NCBI GenBank assembly: GCA_035557475.1
Contig: DATMDV010000114.1
Location: forward strand, 1-25,723
Source of the DNA: JALOLG01 sp035557475
GTDB lineage: Bacteria > Actinomycetota > Acidimicrobiia > Acidimicrobiales > Ilumatobacteraceae
Length of the DNA stretch: 25,723 nt
Direction: 5' to 3'
In this document: in pieces, positions 22,066 to 25,723 of the stretch
How the letters are laid out: each line of letters starts with the position of its first letter
How positions within the stretch are numbered: the stretch's first letter is position 1
Notes under the pieces: generated by a model
Databases searched by the model: none
Told to the model about the DNA's origin: nothing
The model's input: the letters and a program-made list of their open reading frames with translations, nothing else
Position numbers and translations under genes: made by a program

Positions 22066-23144
22066 TCGATCACGACGAACCCATCGTCAGCCGGCTTCGG
22101 GACGGGCTCGACGGCCTGACGTCGACTGTCCGCACCACGGCACCGCCGCTCGACGAACCGAACGCACGTGTGACGTCCCCGGCTGCGGGCGGACATCAGT
22201 GGACCCGACTGATTGCGGCTGCCGCCGTGGTCGCGGCGCTGGTCGCGGGCTTCGTGTGGCTCGGTCGGGGTGGCGACGGCGACCGCCTTCAGTCGACCGA
22301 CGCACCAGCGTCGACCGACGCAACCGTGACGGCACCACCTGACGGCGACGGAGCCGCGCCTGGTCTCCCCGTACCCGCAACTCCGGCCGGGTGGGTCGTC
22401 GTCGAGTGGGGCGACGTGCGATTGTCGCTGCCACCGTCGCTGAGCCCGTACGACAGCGCCAACGGTTGCCTGGTCGACACCTCGGCCCGACTGGTGGTGT
22501 CCTGCGACCAGGATTCGGTGACCGTCGCCCCGATCGCCGACGCAACCCGGGCGACGGAAACGGTGCACAACGGGCTCCCGGCGTTCCTCGACGTCCCGAC
22601 GTGCGAGGGCTGCCCGGTGGCACTCGGGTTGCCGTCGCTCGACCTCGAGGTCGTCGCACGCGTCGACGGCGACACGGCGCTCGCCGAGCAGATCGTGGCG
22701 AGCGTCGGTGTGTCCGGCCGCTGGCGGGCCAGCAACGAGCAGCTTCCGGCGGTCCCTCCCGATTGGATGTGGGTCGAGCGGCGGGGCATCGAGATCGCAG
22801 TACCACCGACATGGCGAACGCTGACTCTCGATCAGAACGACGCTGACCCGGACGTGTGCGGATACTTCATCGAGCCCGAGACGGTGATGCTCGGCGAGGG
22901 CCAGCTGGACATCCCGGTCGACTGCTCCGCATCTGGACCCGTGTACCGATTGACGGACGGCGTCCGGATCTTCGTCGATGCCGGCGCAGTCGACGCAGAC
23001 GATCCCGCGTTCCCGGCCGTCGATGCCGCGGCGCCTGGCGACGGCGGTCTCACGGTCCGAGTCGGCATGGGCGTCGACTCGACGATCGGACTCACGATCC
23101 TCGGGTCGATCCGGGAGGCGGTCAGCACGGGTCAAGCCGATTGA
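22062..23144 (+). CDS. Single-pass membrane protein coupled to the ECF sigma factor; duplicated extracellular domain
   Basis: 360 residues, start overlapping the sigma-factor stop by 4 bp. A short cytoplasmic N-terminus (~1-47), one membrane helix (~49-68), a Pro/Asp/Thr-rich linker (~70-108), then two related extracellular units. Unit 1 (~108-220) opens PAGWVVVEWGDVRLSLPPSL and ends with an LAEQIVASVGV-like segment; unit 2 (~232-355) opens PPDWMWVERRGIEIAVPPTW and ends ILGSIREAV. Each holds cysteines soon after the opening (C136/C148 plus C181/C184; C266/C288), which suggests disulfides. The position and topology fit an anti-sigma factor or membrane sensor, but the N-terminus lacks the HxxxCxxC zinc motif of common anti-sigma domains. 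Function unknown; anti-sigma role is inference from context. Confidence 0.8.
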   Translation: MIDHDEPIVSRLRDGLDGLTSTVRTTAPPLDEPNARVTSPAAGGHQWTRLIAAAAVVAALVAGFVWLGRGGDGDRLQSTDAPASTDATVTAPPDGDGAAPGLPVPATPAGWVVVEWGDVRLSLPPSLSPYDSANGCLVDTSARLVVSCDQDSVTVAPIADATRATETVHNGLPAFLDVPTCEGCPVALGLPSLDLEVVARVDGDTALAEQIVASVGVSGRWRASNEQLPAVPPDWMWVERRGIEIAVPPTWRTLTLDQNDADPDVCGYFIEPETVMLGEGQLDIPVDCSASGPVYRLTDGVRIFVDAGAVDADDPAFPAVDAAAPGDGGLTVRVGMGVDSTIGLTILGSIREAVSTGQAD

Positions 23145-23168
23145 TGTCCGAGACGGCGCGGCGGCGGG

Positions 23169-23174
23169 CACAAT
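23169..23174 (+). promoter_or_regulatory. Possible -10 box of the epimerase gene
   Basis: CACAAT lies 7 nt before the ATG at 23182, a spacing like the leaderless promoters of dnaX and ccr. It differs from TANNNT at the first base, so this is tentative; it helps choose 23182 over the ATG at 23173. Confidence 0.25.
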
Positions 23175-23181
23175 GTGGCCC

Positions 23182-23583
23182 ATGTTGCTGACCGAGATCG
23201 ATCACGTCGCCATCGCTGTCCTCGACCTCGACGCCGCGATCGAGTACTACGAGCGGACGTTCGGTGCGACCGTCCATCACCGTGAGATCGTCGAGAGCGA
23301 CGGCGTCGAAGAAGCCCTCCTCAAGATCGGGACGAGTTACATCCAACTCGCCGCCGCGACGAAAGAGGACTCACCGATCGCCAGGTTCATCGAGAAGCGT
23401 GGCGAAGGGCTGCACCACATCGGCTACCGAGTCGATGACGTCGCGGCCGTCCTGCAGACCCTCGTCGCCGCTGGTGCGCATCCGATCGACGAGAAGCCGC
23501 GGCCCGGCAGCCGGGGGACGACGGTGGCTTTCTTGCACCCGAAGGAGAGCCACGGCACGTTGATCGAGCTCGTGCAGGAATAG
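23182..23583 (+). CDS. mce: Methylmalonyl-CoA/ethylmalonyl-CoA epimerase
   Basis: 133 residues, vicinal-oxygen-chelate fold (glyoxalase/bleomycin superfamily). Interconverts 2R and 2S epimers of methylmalonyl-CoA (and ethylmalonyl-CoA), linking propionyl-CoA or ethylmalonyl-CoA metabolism to the mutases. Metal ligands are visible by comparison with the Propionibacterium enzyme: H8 (EIDHVAIAV), Q55 (YIQLAA), H79 (GLHHIGYRV) and E129 (LIELVQE); the catalytic glutamate lies in DGVEEALL (E43/E44). GSRGTTVAFLHPKESHG is the typical C-terminal block. The start could instead be the ATG at 23173, three codons earlier in frame. It lies 37 bp after the sigma-linked membrane protein and 8 bp before the HAD-GH18 gene. 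Fits ccr functionally. Confidence 0.92.
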   Translation: MLLTEIDHVAIAVLDLDAAIEYYERTFGATVHHREIVESDGVEEALLKIGTSYIQLAAATKEDSPIARFIEKRGEGLHHIGYRVDDVAAVLQTLVAAGAHPIDEKPRPGSRGTTVAFLHPKESHGTLIELVQE

Positions 23584-23591
23584 TCCGTACC

Positions 23592-25517
23592 GTGACGCGC
23601 CTCCCGGCGGCCGTTCTGTGGGACATGGACGGCACGCTCGTCGACACCGAGCCGTACTGGATCAACACCGAGTACGCCCTCGTCGAGTCGTACGGCAGCA
23701 CGTGGTCCGATGAGCACGCGCTTGCGCTCGTGGGCAACGATCTGCTCGTCAGCGGCGCGTACATCGCAGAGCACGGCAAGGTTCCGCTGGAACCCCACGA
23801 GATCGTCGACCGCTTGCTCGACGGCGTCGTCGCCCAGGTCGAAGAGCGCGTGCCGTGGCGTCGCGGTGCCCGCCGCCTGCTGGCCGAGCTCAACGCGGCC
23901 GGCGTGCCGTGCGCGCTCGTGACGATGTCATGGCACCGCTTCGTCGATCCGATCGTCGCCCAGCTGCCGCCGGGCTCGTTCCAGACGATCGTCACAGGCG
24001 AAGACGTGACACGGGGCAAACCACACCCGGAGCCGTATCTCCTCGCCGCCGCCCAGCTCGGCGTCGACGCCACGGACTGCGTCGCGATCGAGGACTCCGA
24101 CACCGGGATGCGGTCGGCCATCGGTGCCGGCTGCCGTGTGATCGGCGTGCCGAACGTCGTCGCCCTGCACCAGCTCGACGATGTGTTGTTCGTCGGATCG
24201 CTCGACGAGCTCGATCTCGCCGCTTTGTCGGCGGTGATGCAGGTGCCGACGGCGGAGCTCTCGAACGTGACGACGGCAGTCGAGAACCCATCGGCGGAGA
24301 CCCCCGACGACGACACGGCGGGGATGGCGGCCCGACGGCGCCGCGGGCAGTGGTTGCTCGGCGGGCTCGCAGTTGCGGCGATCGGTACGGCCGCAGCCGG
24401 GTTCGTGCTCGATCGCTACGGCAGCGACGACGGCCCGCCCCCACCGCCTGCGCCGCTGGACGTGTGGGCGCCGTACTGGACGCTCGAGACGACGCTGCCC
24501 GAGCTGCCGACGCGGATCACGTCGATGCGCGAGGTGTCGCCGTTCTGGTACGAGGCCACCAGCGCCGAGACGATCGCCATCGAGCCGGAAGCCTCGATCG
24601 AGCTGACGGATCAGTTCCTCGAGATCGCCCGCGACTCCGACGCGGCGATCGTTCCGTCGATCACCGACGGGATGCCGGCGCGCGAAATGGCGGCCGTGCT
24701 GGCCGATCCGGCAACCAGATCGGTCCATGTCGACGCGGTCGTCGAGTTCGCCGACGACGGCGATTTCGACGGGATCGACCTCGACTACGAGAGCTTCGCC
24801 CACCTCGACGGGCGCGACACCTGGCAGGCGACCCGGCCGAACTGGGTCGCGTTCGTGACCGAGCTCGCCGAACGGTTGCACGCCGACGGCAGGACCCTGA
24901 CGGTGAGCATCCCACCTCTCTACGACGCCGACGCGACGGCCGACAGCGGATATTGGGTGTACGACCACGGGGCGATCGCCGAAGTGGTCGACCGGATCCG
25001 GATCATGGCGTACGACTACGCGCCCAACGTGCCGGGACCGATCGCTCCACTGGCGTGGGTGGAACAGGCGGTCGAAGGCACCAAGCAGGCGGTCGCCGAC
25101 GACAGCAAGCTGGTGCTCGGCGTCCCGACGTACGGGTACAACTGGGTCGTCGACACCGAGGGGACGTGCCCGCCGACGGCCGAGGGGCGCACTGGCGTGA
25201 CCGCCCGTTCAGTCGACGACCTGATCGCCCGCCGCGGCGCGACGCCGATCCGCGACGAGGCGTCCGGCGAGTGGACGTTCACGTACGAGCTCGAGGTCAC
25301 CGACGGGTCGGCGACGTGCACGCAGTTCCGCGAGGTGCACTACGTCGACGCCGACGGCGCGCGGGCTCGCATCGATCTGGCCCGCGAGGCGGGCATCGGT
25401 GGCGTGGCGCTGTGGGCCCTCGGCTACGAGACCGACGGCACCTGGGTCACCATCGACGACGCGATCCGGATCGGAACAGCTGCCGACTCGACAGTCGCCG
25501 CCACCACGTCGGACTGA
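23592..25517 (+). CDS. HAD phosphatase - transmembrane - GH18 glycosidase-like fusion protein
   Basis: 641 residues in one uninterrupted frame from a GTG, 8 bp after the epimerase stop. Residues 1-215 form a complete HAD subfamily IA domain of the beta-phosphoglucomutase type: nucleophile D11 and D13 in DMDGT, T111 (LVTMS), K143 (RGKPHPEPY), acidic IEDSDTG (D168, D170). An acidic linker (~218-245) leads to AARRRRGQW and one membrane helix (~254-272), then a Pro-rich spacer. Residues ~288-625 resemble GH18 proteins of the YaaH/spore-hydrolase kind: opening VWAPYW, the DGIDLDYE active-site motif with catalytic E400, RIMAYDY (469-475), VPTYGYNW (511-518) and GGVALWALGYE. The arginines before the helix put the HAD part in the cytoplasm and GH18 outside. 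Alternatively two genes merged by loss of a stop; ATGs at 24237 or 24324 could start GH18 alone. Substrates unknown. Confidence 0.85.
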   Translation: MTRLPAAVLWDMDGTLVDTEPYWINTEYALVESYGSTWSDEHALALVGNDLLVSGAYIAEHGKVPLEPHEIVDRLLDGVVAQVEERVPWRRGARRLLAELNAAGVPCALVTMSWHRFVDPIVAQLPPGSFQTIVTGEDVTRGKPHPEPYLLAAAQLGVDATDCVAIEDSDTGMRSAIGAGCRVIGVPNVVALHQLDDVLFVGSLDELDLAALSAVMQVPTAELSNVTTAVENPSAETPDDDTAGMAARRRRGQWLLGGLAVAAIGTAAAGFVLDRYGSDDGPPPPPAPLDVWAPYWTLETTLPELPTRITSMREVSPFWYEATSAETIAIEPEASIELTDQFLEIARDSDAAIVPSITDGMPAREMAAVLADPATRSVHVDAVVEFADDGDFDGIDLDYESFAHLDGRDTWQATRPNWVAFVTELAERLHADGRTLTVSIPPLYDADATADSGYWVYDHGAIAEVVDRIRIMAYDYAPNVPGPIAPLAWVEQAVEGTKQAVADDSKLVLGVPTYGYNWVVDTEGTCPPTAEGRTGVTARSVDDLIARRGATPIRDEASGEWTFTYELEVTDGSATCTQFREVHYVDADGARARIDLAREAGIGGVALWALGYETDGTWVTIDDAIRIGTAADSTVAATTSD

Positions 25518-25538
25518 ATGCTCGGTCAGGTGTCGTGA

Positions 25539-25566
25539 GCCGACTCGTCGGCGCGTCGGCCGACGC
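25539..25566. terminator. Adjacent palindromes between convergent genes
   Basis: GCCGAC-TC-GTCGGC (25539-25552) is followed at once by the 14-bp perfect palindrome GCGTCGGCCGACGC (25553-25566), in the 64-bp gap between two convergent stop codons. The arms are partly interchangeable. No T-tract; a bidirectional terminator is inferred from position. Confidence 0.35.
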
Positions 25567-25581
25567 CCACGGGTTCCATGC

Positions 25582-25723
25582 TCAGTCGCAGTCGGACTTC
25601 GCGCCGAGTTCGCAGAGCTTGGCGTGGGCTTCGGCTTGGAGGGCTGCGTCGTCGGCACGGATCGCGTACAGCTCCATCAGCGCCCAGGACAGGGAGTGCC
25701 ACGGGTGGCGTTCGAGCGCCTCG
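25582..25723 (-). CDS. C-terminal end of an unidentified protein
   Basis: The last 46 residues of a minus-strand frame that enters from the right edge and stops at TGA (25582-25584). The visible part (EALERHPWHSLSWALMELYA, later AEAHAKLCELGAKSDCD) looks helical and ends in two cysteines. It is too short to assign a family. Codon choice (G/C at third positions) looks like a real gene. Confidence 0.6.
   Translation of the reverse strand, partial: EALERHPWHSLSWALMELYAIRADDAALQAEAHAKLCELGAKSDCD

Overview
The window is high-GC DNA (roughly two-thirds G+C or more by eye) with actinobacterial traits: GTG starts, many intergenic hairpins without U-tracts, several TANNNT -10 boxes sitting 6-8 nt before a start codon (leaderless style), an actinobacterial crotonyl-CoA carboxylase/reductase, a SigE-like ECF sigma factor and a stand-alone LigC-type DNA ligase. 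I infer an actinomycete, possibly of the Acidimicrobiia; no rRNA or other strict marker is present to prove this.

Layout. Positions 1-7748 look catabolic: the N-terminal part of a secreted peptide-type solute-binding protein, an acetylpolyamine-amidohydrolase/HDAC-family enzyme divergent from a P1-family (DmpA-like) aminopeptidase, then a P5C-dehydrogenase-like ALDH divergent from a two-gene operon of a class III omega-aminotransferase and an ALDH7 (alpha-aminoadipic semialdehyde dehydrogenase). Together these could convert omega-amino acids (ornithine, lysine, perhaps polyamine products) to acids. Positions 7850-13393 hold DNA-maintenance genes (LigC-type ligase, dnaX, recR) with a CopC-CopD-like membrane protein between ligase and dnaX. 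An unusual intergenic region follows recR (13394-13666): a tandem repeat, a 65-nt stem-loop and a near-consensus promoter on the minus strand.

Positions 13667-18564 hold an acetyl-CoA acetyltransferase on the minus strand and a heterodimeric ABC exporter pair on the plus strand. The first exporter gene is interrupted by a single in-frame TGA, and the second has a degenerate signature motif. Positions 18578-20001 are a minus-strand operon of a ribbon-helix-helix regulator and a DUF4097 protein, driven by a promoter whose spacer consists of two copies of a 10-bp palindrome.

Positions 20064-25517 start with ccr (ethylmalonyl-CoA pathway) behind a TetR-type operator, then an ECF sigma factor translationally coupled to a single-pass membrane protein with an internally duplicated extracellular domain, then methylmalonyl/ethylmalonyl-CoA epimerase. 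Eight bases later comes one ORF joining a cytoplasmic HAD phosphatase, a transmembrane segment and an extracellular GH18 domain. Thiolase, Ccr and epimerase all fit acetyl-CoA/propionyl-CoA assimilation. The window ends in the C-terminus of an unidentified minus-strand gene.

Most worth a second look: the HAD-TM-GH18 fusion, the nonsense-interrupted exporter, the palindromic operator of the RHH/DUF4097 operon, and the putative small transcript with a long hairpin beside recR. I found no CRISPR array, tRNA, rRNA, insertion sequence or phage gene.
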